64,000 nucleotides of DNA, taken from positions 1-64,000 of the forward strand of contig LGER01000004.1 of NCBI GenBank assembly GCA_001507915.1, in the 5' to 3' direction. The notes below the pieces were generated by a model. It made no database searches and was not told the origin of the DNA. It saw only the letters and a list, made by a program, of their open reading frames with translations. A program made the translations under genes and the position numbers. Origin of the DNA: Desulfonauticus sp. 38_4375 (GTDB lineage: Bacteria; Desulfobacterota; Desulfovibrionia; Desulfovibrionales; Desulfonatronovibrionaceae). This document shows positions 35,877-44,605 of this stretch, piece after piece. Each line of letters starts with the position of its first letter. The first letter of the stretch is position 1.

Positions 35877-37946
35877 ATGTTTTCTAAAATGAAGTTTACC
35901 ACCAAATTATATGTTTCTGTCGCTTGTTGCCTCTTTTTTAGTATAGTCATTTTGACTTTATTCTCCGTGTATAAATCCAAAAATTCTTTATTGTCCCTGG
36001 GAAAGGACTCTGTTGCCAGTACAGGTGAGGCTATTTATCATACAGCTCATATGTTACATGGTATTTTACAGGATAAACTAAAAGAAGACTTAAAGATTAT
36101 GGAGCAGGAAATAGAAAATATTGGTAGTTTTTATCTGGATAAAAATAACCTGATAAATACTACTATTGTAAATCAAGTAAGCAAAGAAAAAGAAGAAGTT
36201 AGCATTCCTGCCCTGGTTCTGGGAGGCAAAATTGTTTTTAACAATTTTGAACTGGTAGATAAAGTCAAGGAAATGGTTGGAGGTACTGCTACCATTTTTC
36301 AGGTATTGCCTGGAAAATTACTTCGAGTTTCGACCAATGTGTTAAAACTGGATGGAAGCAGGGCTGTGGGTACTTATATTCCAGATACCAGTCCAGTGTA
36401 TAAAACCGTAATGGCTGGAAAAACCTATTATGGCAAGGCCTTTGTGGTCAATGATTGGTATCTAACTGCCTATAAACCCATGAAAGATGCTCTGGGAAAC
36501 ATTGTGTCTGTAATTTATGTGGGCGTAAAAATACTTTCTCCTGAGTTCAAGCAATTTTTAGCCCAGACCAAAGCAGCTGGAGTGGGTTATTGTTTTATCT
36601 ATGATAGCACGGGACAATTCCTTTACCATCCCAATCCAGAGGTGTTGAAGAAAAATATTTTTCAGCTTCCTGGCGACATTGGAGAGGCTTATAAAAAGGC
36701 CAGGGATAAAGATTTTGTCAATTATACCTGGCAAGGAGAGAAAAAGGTTTCTTATGTGCGTTATTTTGAACCCTGGGATTGGTATTTTGGAGTGGGACTT
36801 ACGGAAAAACAAATGATTAAAGGCCTGGATGTGGAACTTTTAGGGAAAAACTTGCTCGAAGGAATTGTTTTACTGGGTGTAAGTATCCTGGTTGTATTTG
36901 TGATTATTCGTTTTATCAATAAGAGCTTAATGCAGGTAGCTGCTTTAAGTGAAAAGGTAGCTCAAGGAGATTATAGAGTTAGTTTTAGTTATGCAGCCAA
37001 TGATGCTATTGGTATTTTGGTCAATTCCTTTAACACCCTGGTAAAGCATACTAAAGATATGTTAAGGGAGATAATTGAGGGTACTGAACAGGTCTCTTTG
37101 GCTTCTTCAGAAGTAAATCAGGTGGCCAGGGAAGTTGCTGACAGTTCAAAAGAGATGAAACAAAAGGCCAATAAGGTAACAGAAGCTACGGCTGAAAATG
37201 TGGACAATCTCAATTCTGTTTCTGCAGCCATGGAACAACTGGCAACCAATGCCAATACCATTGCCTCTGCTGCCGAGGAAATGAGCGCAACTATTACGGA
37301 AATAGCTTCCAATACAGAAAAGGCCAAGGAAATTACTTCTTCGGCGGTAAGTAAAGCTGGAGTGGTTTCCAGCAAGGTGAATGAACTGGGAGGTGCTGCT
37401 GCAGAGATTAGTTCTGTGACTGAAACCATTGCCGCTATTTCTTCGCAGACCAATTTACTGGCCTTAAATGCGACCATAGAAGCAGCCAGGGCAGGAGAAG
37501 CAGGCAAGGGCTTTGCAGTGGTGGCCAATGAAATCAAAGAACTGGCCCAGCAAACCGCCAAGGCCACAGAAGATATTAAGGAAAAGGTCCAGGGGATTCA
37601 GGGAGCCACTGATATTACAGTCAAGGAAATAGAAGAGATAACCACTATTATTGCCGAGATGGACCAGATAGTTTCCACCATTGCTGCTGCCATTGAAGAG
37701 CAATCAGTTACTACCAGGGACATTGCTGATAATGTAGGACAGGTTTCCATGGCTGTGGGAGAATCCAATGAGAGCTTATCCAGGGTGGTTGAGCAAACCA
37801 GGGAAGTACAGGCAGAAGTGGAAGGCGTGGCCACAACTTCTGATGATTTGAGTAGAAACAGTGGCAGTTTAGAACAAAGTGCCAAAGACCTTGCTTCTTT
37901 ATCTGCGAGATTAAAGGAATTGGTGAGCAGGTTTAAGATAGATTAA
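35877..37946 (+). CDS. Methyl-accepting chemotaxis protein with Cache sensor domains
   Basis: 689 residues. A membrane helix at about 11-32 and another at about 325-347 enclose a 290-residue periplasmic region with two Cache-like units. The first includes [15 protein letters not shown]-like sequence and [12 protein letters not shown]; the second includes [17 protein letters not shown] and [14 protein letters not shown] segment follows, then a long coiled signalling domain with the tip [20 protein letters not shown]. There is no C-terminal pentapeptide for CheR tethering. It probably senses a small carboxylate or amino acid. A terminator follows. Confidence 0.92.
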   Translation: MFSKMKFTTKLYVSVACCLFFSIVILTLFSVYKSKNSLLSLGKDSVASTGEAIYHTAHMLHGILQDKLKEDLKIMEQEIENIGSFYLDKNNLINTTIVNQVSKEKEEVSIPALVLGGKIVFNNFELVDKVKEMVGGTATIFQVLPGKLLRVSTNVLKLDGSRAVGTYIPDTSPVYKTVMAGKTYYGKAFVVNDWYLTAYKPMKDALGNIVSVIYVGVKILSPEFKQFLAQTKAAGVGYCFIYDSTGQFLYHPNPEVLKKNIFQLPGDIGEAYKKARDKDFVNYTWQGEKKVSYVRYFEPWDWYFGVGLTEKQMIKGLDVELLGKNLLEGIVLLGVSILVVFVIIRFINKSLMQVAALSEKVAQGDYRVSFSYAANDAIGILVNSFNTLVKHTKDMLREIIEGTEQVSLASSEVNQVAREVADSSKEMKQKANKVTEATAENVDNLNSVSAAMEQLATNANTIASAAEEMSATITEIASNTEKAKEITSSAVSKAGVVSSKVNELGGAAAEISSVTETIAAISSQTNLLALNATIEAARAGEAGKGFAVVANEIKELAQQTAKATEDIKEKVQGIQGATDITVKEIEEITTIIAEMDQIVSTIAAAIEEQSVTTRDIADNVGQVSMAVGESNESLSRVVEQTREVQAEVEGVATTSDDLSRNSGSLEQSAKDLASLSARLKELVSRFKID

Positions 37947-37971
37947 ATAGTAAAGGTGTTTACAGGCAAAT

Positions 37972-38010
37972 AAGGAACCGATAGCTTATCTATCGGTTCT
38001 TTATTTTTTA
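37972..38010 (+). terminator. Terminator after the chemoreceptor gene
   Basis: GAACCGATAG (37975-37984) and CTATCGGTTC (37990-37999) form a perfect 10-bp stem with a 5-base loop, followed by TTTATTTTTT. Confidence 0.88.
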
Positions 38011-38025
38011 TTAAAAGAGGGAAAA

Positions 38026-39051
38026 ATGAACATACTTTGTTTGGACATTGGCAGTGGTACTCAAGATGTGCTTTATTATTTTCCAGATAGAGAGATAGAG
38101 AATTGTCCCAAATTTATTTTACCTTCACCAGCTCTGAATCTGGCCAGGCGAATAGAAAAACTAACCCAACAGAAAAAAAATATCTATCTTTACGGGCAAA
38201 ATATGGGAGGAGGATTTAAGTTTGCTTTAAAAAAACATTTACAGGCAGGTCTAAAAGTAGCAGTAGAAAAAAACTCCTATTTTGCCCTGGGTGATGACCT
38301 GGAAAAGGTCAAAGCTTTGGGCGTAGATATGGTAGAAAGGGCGCCTTTAGGATATGTACCTGTATTTTTAAGCGATTTTGCCTATGATTTCTGGCAGGCT
38401 TTTTTAAAAGTAGTGGACCTGGAGTATCCAGACTTGATTTTGGCAGCAGTGCAGGACCATGGATTTTTCCCCAACTATAGCAATAGAAAAGGCAGGTTTG
38501 AACTCTGGATGAAGTTTTTAAAGGCAGGTGGTAATATCTATGATTTACTTTACCAGACTCCACCCAAAGAGTTTACCAGGCTTAAAGCCCTAAAGGATGC
38601 AGTGGGCAGTGGCCTGGTGGCAGATACAGGCGCAGTGGCCCTGTTAGGTGCCCTGTTTGTGCCGGAAGTGGAGAAAAAACAGGAAAAGGAGCCCATTTGT
38701 CTGGTCAATGTGGGCAATAGTCATATTTTGGCCTTTTTATTGTTTCAAAATAAGGTTCTGGGGATTTATGAGCATCATACTGGATTGCTTACACCCGAAA
38801 AGTTCTGGAAGCAGCTTACCAGCTTTAGTTGGGGCGAGCTTTCCAATGAAGAAGTTTTTGCTGATGAGGGACATGGTTGTGTGCATTTGGGAGAAAGGAT
38901 AAAAAATCCACCTGTATATGTGCTTGGACCTAAAAGGAGTTTGCTGGCCAGTTTTCCGGTAGAGTTTTTGGCTCCAGGTGGGGATATGATGCTTGCTGGT
39001 TGCTTTGGCTTGCTCAAGGCTTATTTTAAAAAAAGAGAAGAATTAAGCTAA
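38026..39051 (+). CDS. DUF1786 family protein
   Basis: 341 residues. LCLDIGSGTQDVLYY at the N-terminus resembles the phosphate-binding strand of ASKHA-fold ATPases, and CLVNVGNSHILAFLL in the middle resembles a second such loop. The family (DUF1786) has been labelled a putative pyruvate formate-lyase activating enzyme, but I see no radical-SAM CxxxCxxC motif here, so that label looks unsafe. The true function is unknown. GAGGGAAAA precedes the ATG. The thioesterase and patatin genes follow closely. Confidence 0.7.
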   Translation: MNILCLDIGSGTQDVLYYFPDREIENCPKFILPSPALNLARRIEKLTQQKKNIYLYGQNMGGGFKFALKKHLQAGLKVAVEKNSYFALGDDLEKVKALGVDMVERAPLGYVPVFLSDFAYDFWQAFLKVVDLEYPDLILAAVQDHGFFPNYSNRKGRFELWMKFLKAGGNIYDLLYQTPPKEFTRLKALKDAVGSGLVADTGAVALLGALFVPEVEKKQEKEPICLVNVGNSHILAFLLFQNKVLGIYEHHTGLLTPEKFWKQLTSFSWGELSNEEVFADEGHGCVHLGERIKNPPVYVLGPKRSLLASFPVEFLAPGGDMMLAGCFGLLKAYFKKREELS

Positions 39052-39064
39052 AGGGAAGAAGATA

Positions 39065-39436
39065 ATGGAAACATATACTCTGGTTCGTCCAGAACACTTA
39101 AACCACTACGGTTATCTTTTTGGGGGCGTAATGCTCAAGTGGGTAGATGAGCTGGCCTGGCTGGCTGCTTCCAGGGAGTATGCTGGTTGTCCCCTGGTGA
39201 CTGTAGGCATGGATGAAATTCGATTTAAAAAAAGGGTGGCAAGTGGCTCTATTTTGCGTTTTGTTATTGAAAAGCTTAAGCAGGGCAGAACTTCTGTTAC
39301 CTATGAGGTAAAGGTTTTTGCTGATGCTCCAGGAGCGAAAGAGGAAGAGTTTGTCTTTGAAACCAGAGTCACTTTTGTACATGTAAATGAAAAAGGGGAA
39401 AAGACACCTTTGCCCCTGAAAAGGGAGAGTTTATGA
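39065..39436 (+). CDS. Acyl-CoA thioesterase, hotdog fold (YciA/BACH-like)
   Basis: 123 residues. LVRPEHLNHYGYLFGGVMLKW is the usual opening, with GG(V/L)M-x-W-x-D carrying the catalytic Asp, and the conserved helix and strand (FKKRVASGSILRF) follow. It hydrolyses acyl-CoA thioesters in the cytosol. It overlaps the patatin gene by 4 bases (ATGA), suggesting linked roles in lipid turnover. Confidence 0.88.
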   Translation: METYTLVRPEHLNHYGYLFGGVMLKWVDELAWLAASREYAGCPLVTVGMDEIRFKKRVASGSILRFVIEKLKQGRTSVTYEVKVFADAPGAKEEEFVFETRVTFVHVNEKGEKTPLPLKRESL

Positions 39437-40362
39437 AAACGGGAATAGCCCTGGGTGCTGGCGCTGCCAAAGGTTGGGCCCATATTGGAATTTTGGAGAC
39501 CCTGGAAGAAGCAGGTATTTCTTTTGACTATGTAGCTGGGACCAGTATTGGAGCCCTGGTGGGCGCAGTTTATGCTGCTGGGGCCTTAAAGGAGTTTAAG
39601 CAAGACATCCTGGAAATGGACTGGAAAAAGGTCCTTTTTATGCTGGATTTGGTTTTTCCCCGCAATGGCTTACTTGACGGCAAAAAGGTGATTTCCTTTT
39701 TAAAAAAATACTTACCCCAGGAAAATATTGAGGATTTACCCGTGCCCTTTGCTGCTGTAAGTACTGACATTTACACAGGCAAGGAAATAGTCTTTACCAG
39801 AGGAAATCTCATTGAAGCGGTGAGGGCAAGCATTGCTGTGCCTGCTATTTTTACTCCAGTGGTAAAAGATAAGATGTGTTTGGTGGATGGAGGTCTGGTT
39901 AACCCTTTACCTGTAAGCGTGGTAAGGGAAATGGGCGCAGAGTTTGTTTTTGCCGTGAACTTAAACTATCGTACCAAAAGGTTTGACCTGGAAGAATACA
40001 AGGAAAAAAAAGAACCAAATGGTTTTAAAAATGAACTCTGGAATAGAATCAGTGATAAACTAAAAAAGAATTTGCCTAAATTTGACTTTCCTCTTTTAGA
40101 AGAGGTTAAAAGTTGGATTTTAAAGGTGGAAGAAACTCCCCATATTTTTGAGATTATGCAGACTTCTATTACTATTTTAGAGGAAAAATTAACAGATACC
40201 TTGCTAAAATTATACGCTCCAGATGTGTTGTTTAGGCCTCCTCTGGAAAAAATAAAATTTATGGACTTTCATAAGGGAAAGGAAGCCATTTCCATAGGTA
40301 AGAAAAACGCTCAGTCCTGGCTCAAAAAGGAAAAAAGTATTCTTTCTAAGTTACCTAAATAA
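39433..40362 (+). CDS. Patatin-like phospholipase, RssA/NTE family
   Basis: 309 residues. The oxyanion loop GAGAAKGWAHIG, nucleophile elbow GTSIG with Ser38, and the Asp152 of VDGGLVNPLP complete the Ser-Asp dyad. The family deacylates phospholipids or lysophospholipids. No signal peptide is seen. A C-terminal region of about 130 residues beyond the core is charged and unassigned. It converges with the UDP-sugar pyrophosphorylase gene 16 bases away. Confidence 0.9.
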   Translation: MKTGIALGAGAAKGWAHIGILETLEEAGISFDYVAGTSIGALVGAVYAAGALKEFKQDILEMDWKKVLFMLDLVFPRNGLLDGKKVISFLKKYLPQENIEDLPVPFAAVSTDIYTGKEIVFTRGNLIEAVRASIAVPAIFTPVVKDKMCLVDGGLVNPLPVSVVREMGAEFVFAVNLNYRTKRFDLEEYKEKKEPNGFKNELWNRISDKLKKNLPKFDFPLLEEVKSWILKVEETPHIFEIMQTSITILEEKLTDTLLKLYAPDVLFRPPLEKIKFMDFHKGKEAISIGKKNAQSWLKKEKSILSKLPK

Positions 40363-40378
40363 GATTTCAAATTTTATT

Positions 40379-41809
40379 TTAAAATATTATTTCTCCTTCC
40401 AGTATCTTATTTTCCAAGAATACTTGTTGTTGAGTGGTATTTTTTAGGTTTACCTTTCCTTTAAAGGTGATATTTTCTCCAAACTTAAAATCTCCTTCAA
40501 CCTTGATTTGACTGCAATTTTCTATTTTTACAGGAGAAGTAAAACGCTGCTCAAAGTCTTTGAAATTGGCGTAAAACTGTGGGTCCAGTTCAATAAGAGG
40601 CACGCATTTTTGTTTTTGATTAACTACAATATTGGCCTGCTCGTCTACCAAATAACAGTTGGAACGGATTAAAAGTAAATCACTGGTAGTTTTAACAGGA
40701 GAAAATCTGGTTCTGGGTACTACTAAAGCTTCTGCCCCATCAAAGGCAGAGATGGCTGAGCCAATAGCTGTTTCCAGTTGAATCACTCTGGGAGTGTTCT
40801 GGTCTTCAGGGTCTAAAGTCTTTTCATTGATAATGAGGTCCAGGGGCATGAGTTTGTGCCTGATAAACACTTCTCGTATTTTTTTCAGGTTGAGCCACAG
40901 GGAATTGGTATTAAAAAAAGAGTAGAGGTTGATATCCTGGAATTCTTCTTGTTCATTGCTGGGGCACTGGGCAACTTCCCGTAGAGCCAGGCGGTAATTT
41001 TTTAGAAGCCTGCAAAGGTGCCCTCCTTTTTTATCCAAAGCAGTCCTCTTGGTTACTTCCATAAGAAAGGAGAGCTTTTCTTCTACTAAATAGCCTAAAA
41101 TTTCCGGGGCAATGGTTGCTCCCAGGTTGTCGCAATTGGAAACAAAGGCGTATTTATAGCCTTTTTCTAGGAGGGTATCCAGGAGTTTGGTGGTAACCAG
41201 GGCCGTGTAAAAATCTCCATGCCCTGGTGGATTCCACTCCAGGTTGGGATTGGCGGGATATTTTACAGGCGTTAAGTCCTTTTTCAGAATTCTAGGATAT
41301 TTGTGCTGAACAAAGCTTGGGGGAAGCTCAGCTGGATTTAAGTCATCAGGCAAATATTTACTGCTTTCTTGATGAGTGTAAAAACTGTTCATAAAAATTA
41401 GGGGCAACTTTATGTTGTAGTGAGAACGCAAATTTTCTACTTGTTCCAGAATTATTTCTATAAAGTTTTTGTTGTTTTTGGCTTTAACCAGACCTTTAGG
41501 AATTTTTAAGCCCATACTCGTACCCACGCCCCCGTTTAATTTAAAAATCACCAGTTTTTTTAATTTTTTTTCACCTAGAGGGCGGTACTTTTTTATCTGG
41601 GAAAGGGTTTTAAGTTCACTTTCTTTAATGGGAAGGATTTCTTTTTTGGTAAGTTTACCTTGGCTTCCATAGAGCAATTGGGAAAAATAACACTTGAAAA
41701 GGTTAATTACAATGGGCGGCAGGTTGTGCGTTTCCATCTTAAGGGCAAAGGGTTTGAAATAAGTGGCCAGTTCTGTTCTGGGGTCAGTAATACAGTCCAT
41801 TGAAGTCAT
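40379..41809 (-). CDS. UTP--sugar-1-phosphate uridylyltransferase, UDPGP family
   Basis: 476 residues, the size of eukaryote-type UDP-glucose pyrophosphorylase rather than bacterial GalU (about 300). KLNGGVGTSMGLKIPKGLV is the nucleotide-binding loop. NPPGHGDFYTAL, VSNCDNLGATI and PRTRFSPVKTTSDLLL are family motifs, and the C-terminus is a left-handed beta-helix-like repeat. It most likely makes UDP-glucose from UTP and glucose-1-phosphate. It lies 12 bases after the phosphofructokinase gene on the same strand. Confidence 0.88.
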   Translation of the reverse strand: MTSMDCITDPRTELATYFKPFALKMETHNLPPIVINLFKCYFSQLLYGSQGKLTKKEILPIKESELKTLSQIKKYRPLGEKKLKKLVIFKLNGGVGTSMGLKIPKGLVKAKNNKNFIEIILEQVENLRSHYNIKLPLIFMNSFYTHQESSKYLPDDLNPAELPPSFVQHKYPRILKKDLTPVKYPANPNLEWNPPGHGDFYTALVTTKLLDTLLEKGYKYAFVSNCDNLGATIAPEILGYLVEEKLSFLMEVTKRTALDKKGGHLCRLLKNYRLALREVAQCPSNEQEEFQDINLYSFFNTNSLWLNLKKIREVFIRHKLMPLDLIINEKTLDPEDQNTPRVIQLETAIGSAISAFDGAEALVVPRTRFSPVKTTSDLLLIRSNCYLVDEQANIVVNQKQKCVPLIELDPQFYANFKDFEQRFTSPVKIENCSQIKVEGDFKFGENITFKGKVNLKNTTQQQVFLENKILEGEIIF

Positions 41810-41821
41810 TTTTTTCTCCTC

Positions 41822-43117
41822 TTAGAGCATTTTAGCTGGTTGTCCTGTAGAAGACAGTACAGCACTCCAATAGTTGGAATCTGGATTGAGTTTCCTTCTT
41901 TTTTGGGTAACTAAAGAAATGGGCAGGTAGATATAGCGGTCTTGGAGTTTGCTTACCAGCATGTTGGTGCGTCCGCTCATGCCTGCATGTACAGCGTGCT
42001 GGCCTAAAAACCCGCAATATACTCGGTCATTGGCATTGGCCGGAATAGAGCGAATGATATAGCTGGGGTCGATGTATTTTAAGGTATAGGGAATGTTTTT
42101 ACTGGCAAAATATTTCTTTATTTCTTCCTTTATAACCTGGCAGATATCTCCTAGAATTCTATTGCCTGAAGCATCTGTGCCCAAGTCTTGGAAAAGTTCT
42201 TGGCCTGCACCTTCAGCAACTACAATTACAGCATGTCCGCGTTTTTTTAATCTTTTTTCTAAATTTACCAGAAGGCCATTTTCTCCATGCAGGCTAAAGG
42301 GTACTTCTGGGATGAGGACAAAGTTTACTTCCTTTAGGGCTAGAGTTGCCTGGGCAGCAATAAAACCAGATTCTCTACCCATGAGCTTGACTATGCCAAT
42401 GCCGTTGGGAGCACCCATGGCTTCTGTATGGGCACAGCGAATGGCTTCAGTGGCCTTTTCCACTGCTGTGTCAAAACCAAAGGTTTTAGAGACCAGATGA
42501 ATGTCGTTATCAATGGTTTTAGGTACACCAATTACGCCTATTTTTAAATTTCTCTTTTGTATTTCTTGGGCAATGGCCCTGGCTGCTTTCATGGTACCAT
42601 CACCGCCAATCATAAATAAAATGTTTATATTTAACCTTTCCAGGCTATCTACAACTTCTTCTACTGGCTGATGGCCGCGAGAAGAGCCCAAAATGGTCCC
42701 TCCAAATTCGTGGATTTCGCTGACCGCCTCTGGAGTTAATTCTACCAACTCGTGTCCATACTGGGGAATAAGCCCCTGGAGTCCGTATTTTATGCCCACT
42801 ACAGAGGCTACTTTGTAATTGTGATGGCAGGTCATCACAATGGAGCGAATTACATCGTTTATGCCTGGACACAGACCGCCACAGGTTACAATGGCGCACT
42901 TGGTTTTGGGAGCATCAAAGTAGATTTTTTCCCTTGGTCCTGCTTCTTCACAGATGATTTCTTCTGGTCCATTACCTTTTTCATCCAGGAGTTCTCTAGG
43001 AATGGATAGGGTTAATGTTTTGTTTGCAGTAATAAAGCGACAGTTTTGCAGAGGAGAAGGTATTTTCGCTGGTCCCAAAACTTCTACCAGGGCATTTAAT
43101 TTCTTTTTTTGAGCCAT
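41822..43117 (-). CDS. 6-phosphofructokinase, plant/spirochaete-type long form
   Basis: 431 residues, longer than E. coli PfkA. GGLCPGINDVIRSIV binds the phosphoryl donor. GGDGTMKAA (171-179) has Gly at the position that selects ATP over PPi. PKTIDND (199-205) has Lys where classic ATP enzymes have Gly. This combination is known from ATP-dependent enzymes of the plant and Treponema type, so ATP use is the better guess, with PPi not excluded. It is the first gene of a minus-strand pair with the UDPGP gene. Confidence 0.9.
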   Translation of the reverse strand: MAQKKKLNALVEVLGPAKIPSPLQNCRFITANKTLTLSIPRELLDEKGNGPEEIICEEAGPREKIYFDAPKTKCAIVTCGGLCPGINDVIRSIVMTCHHNYKVASVVGIKYGLQGLIPQYGHELVELTPEAVSEIHEFGGTILGSSRGHQPVEEVVDSLERLNINILFMIGGDGTMKAARAIAQEIQKRNLKIGVIGVPKTIDNDIHLVSKTFGFDTAVEKATEAIRCAHTEAMGAPNGIGIVKLMGRESGFIAAQATLALKEVNFVLIPEVPFSLHGENGLLVNLEKRLKKRGHAVIVVAEGAGQELFQDLGTDASGNRILGDICQVIKEEIKKYFASKNIPYTLKYIDPSYIIRSIPANANDRVYCGFLGQHAVHAGMSGRTNMLVSKLQDRYIYLPISLVTQKRRKLNPDSNYWSAVLSSTGQPAKML

Positions 43118-43209
43118 GGTTTTCCTCCCAGGGGTTAAAATCTAACTTATTTAAATAAAGGGATTAAAAAAAAATAGCAAGGACTAAACAAAAGAAAGAG
43201 TTTTTTCTA

Positions 43210-43237
43210 TTGACACCTTTAGCCAGGTGTTTAAAAT
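43210..43237 (+). promoter_or_regulatory. Sigma-70-type promoter of hsp20-htpX-degQ with an internal dyad
   Basis: TTGACA (43210-43215), a 16-base spacer and TAAAAT (43232-43237) make a strong promoter. The spacer contains the dyad ACACCT-N6-AGGTGT (43213-43230), a likely repressor site. It matches neither the CIRCE nor the HAIR consensus. Confidence 0.65.
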
Positions 43238-43290
43238 TTTATAAAGTTTTTTGTTTAATTTTTTTTATAAGTTAAGAGGAGAGGTTGATA

Positions 43291-43737
43291 ATGGCCAAAC
43301 TTATTTTAAACCCCTGGTTAGAGCTACAGGATATGCGAGATGAGATTTTAAAACTCATGGAAGCCATAGAGGATGTTCCCTCCAAACAAAAGGAAAGGGA
43401 TATTTATGGAGTGTGGAAGCCTGTAGCTGATGTTTACGAAGTAGAAGATGGTTTTGTAATTGAAATAGAAGTGCCAGGAATCAGCGAGGATAAGATTAAC
43501 CTGGAATTAAAGGGCAGTGAACTTAGGATTTACGGAGAAAGGCGTCTGGAAAAGGATGTGAGTGGTAGTGAGTATCACCTGCTGGAACGCTCCTATGGAC
43601 CTTTTGTCCGTAAGTTTACCCTGCCTGACTATGTGGAAAAGGATAAAATAAGCGCCAGGCTAAAAGATGGAGTCCTGGTTATTACTTTACCCAAGAAAAA
43701 AGACTTACAGCGTAATATTAAGATAGAAGTAAAATAG
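43291..43737 (+). CDS. Small heat-shock protein, Hsp20/alpha-crystallin family
   Basis: 148 residues. After an N-terminal arm of about 45 residues, an alpha-crystallin domain runs from about 48 to 140 (VADVYEVEDGFVIEIEVPG, RIYGERRL) and ends in VLVITLPKK. It holds unfolding proteins as an ATP-independent chaperone. I chose the ATG at 43291, 6 bases after AGAGGAGAGG, over the upstream TTG. It heads an operon with htpX and degQ. Confidence 0.93.
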   Translation: MAKLILNPWLELQDMRDEILKLMEAIEDVPSKQKERDIYGVWKPVADVYEVEDGFVIEIEVPGISEDKINLELKGSELRIYGERRLEKDVSGSEYHLLERSYGPFVRKFTLPDYVEKDKISARLKDGVLVITLPKKKDLQRNIKIEVK

Positions 43738-43753
43738 GAGGTGCAAAAGAAAA

Positions 43754-44605
43754 ATGCGCAATCAACTAAAAACTCTTATTTTTCTTTCTTTACTTACTGG
43801 TCTTTTACTTCTGTTTGGTCAACTTATAGGAGGAAGACAGGGTTTAATTATTGCCTTTATCTTTTCTTTACTTATGAATGTGGGAAGTTATTGGTTTAGT
43901 GATAAACTGGTGCTGGCCATGTATGGGGCTAAAGAAGTGGCTTATGAGGATGCTCCTTTTTTACACCAGATAGTAGAAGAATTGGCCAGAAATGCAGGTA
44001 TTCCCAAGCCTCGCATTTATATTACCCCTCAAGAAATACCCAATGCCTTTGCTACAGGTAGAAATCCCCAAAATGGAGTGGTGGCTGTAACTGAGGGTAT
44101 TTTACGCTTGCTTTCTCCAGAAGAGTTAAAGGGAGTTTTGGCCCATGAAATAGGTCATATTAAAAATAGAGATATCTTGATTCAGACCATTGCTGCTACC
44201 ATTGCTGGAGTTATTATGTTTGTGGCCAATATGGTGAAGTGGGCTGCTTTTTTGGGTTTTGGTGGAAGGGATGAAGAAGAAGGAAGTAATCCCATAGTAG
44301 CTTTGGTCCTGGCCATAATTGCTCCCATTGCAGCTACTTTGATTCAACTGGCTATTTCTCGTTCCAGAGAATATCTGGCAGATGAAACAGGTGCTAAATT
44401 AAGTGGCAATCCAGAGTACCTGGCCAGGGCTTTGGAAAAGCTGGATGCTTATTCCAGGGGCATGGTGGCAAGAGATATCAATCCAGCTACAGCCCATATG
44501 TTTATTGTCAATCCCTTAAGCGGAAGTAGCTTGCTGAACCTGTTTAGCACTCATCCACCCATTGCAGAGAGAGTAAGAAGACTCAGGGAAATGCGTTATG
44601 TTTAA
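43754..44605 (+). CDS. htpX: Membrane zinc metalloprotease HtpX
   Basis: 283 residues. Two N-terminal membrane helices (about 6-26 and 29-48) precede the zinc site HEIGH (131-135), and a second hydrophobic pair (about 145-165 and 180-200) precedes the third ligand in SREYLADETGA. HtpX degrades misfolded membrane proteins at the inner membrane. It lies 16 bases after hsp20 and overlaps degQ by 8 bases, forming a protein-quality operon. Confidence 0.95.
   Translation: MRNQLKTLIFLSLLTGLLLLFGQLIGGRQGLIIAFIFSLLMNVGSYWFSDKLVLAMYGAKEVAYEDAPFLHQIVEELARNAGIPKPRIYITPQEIPNAFATGRNPQNGVVAVTEGILRLLSPEELKGVLAHEIGHIKNRDILIQTIAATIAGVIMFVANMVKWAAFLGFGGRDEEEGSNPIVALVLAIIAPIAATLIQLAISRSREYLADETGAKLSGNPEYLARALEKLDAYSRGMVARDINPATAHMFIVNPLSGSSLLNLFSTHPPIAERVRRLREMRYV

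Noticed and set aside
37118-37567. 149-residue minus-strand ORF opposite the chemoreceptor
   Set aside because: Low-complexity Ala/Ser/Leu sequence mirrors the repetitive coiled-coil codons of the plus strand.
38026-39051. Glycyl-radical activating enzyme
   Set aside because: No radical-SAM cysteine motif is present.
43118-43290. CIRCE or HAIR heat-shock operator
   Set aside because: Neither the TTAGCACTC-N9 nor the CTTGAGT-N7 pattern is present; only an unrelated 6-bp dyad was found.
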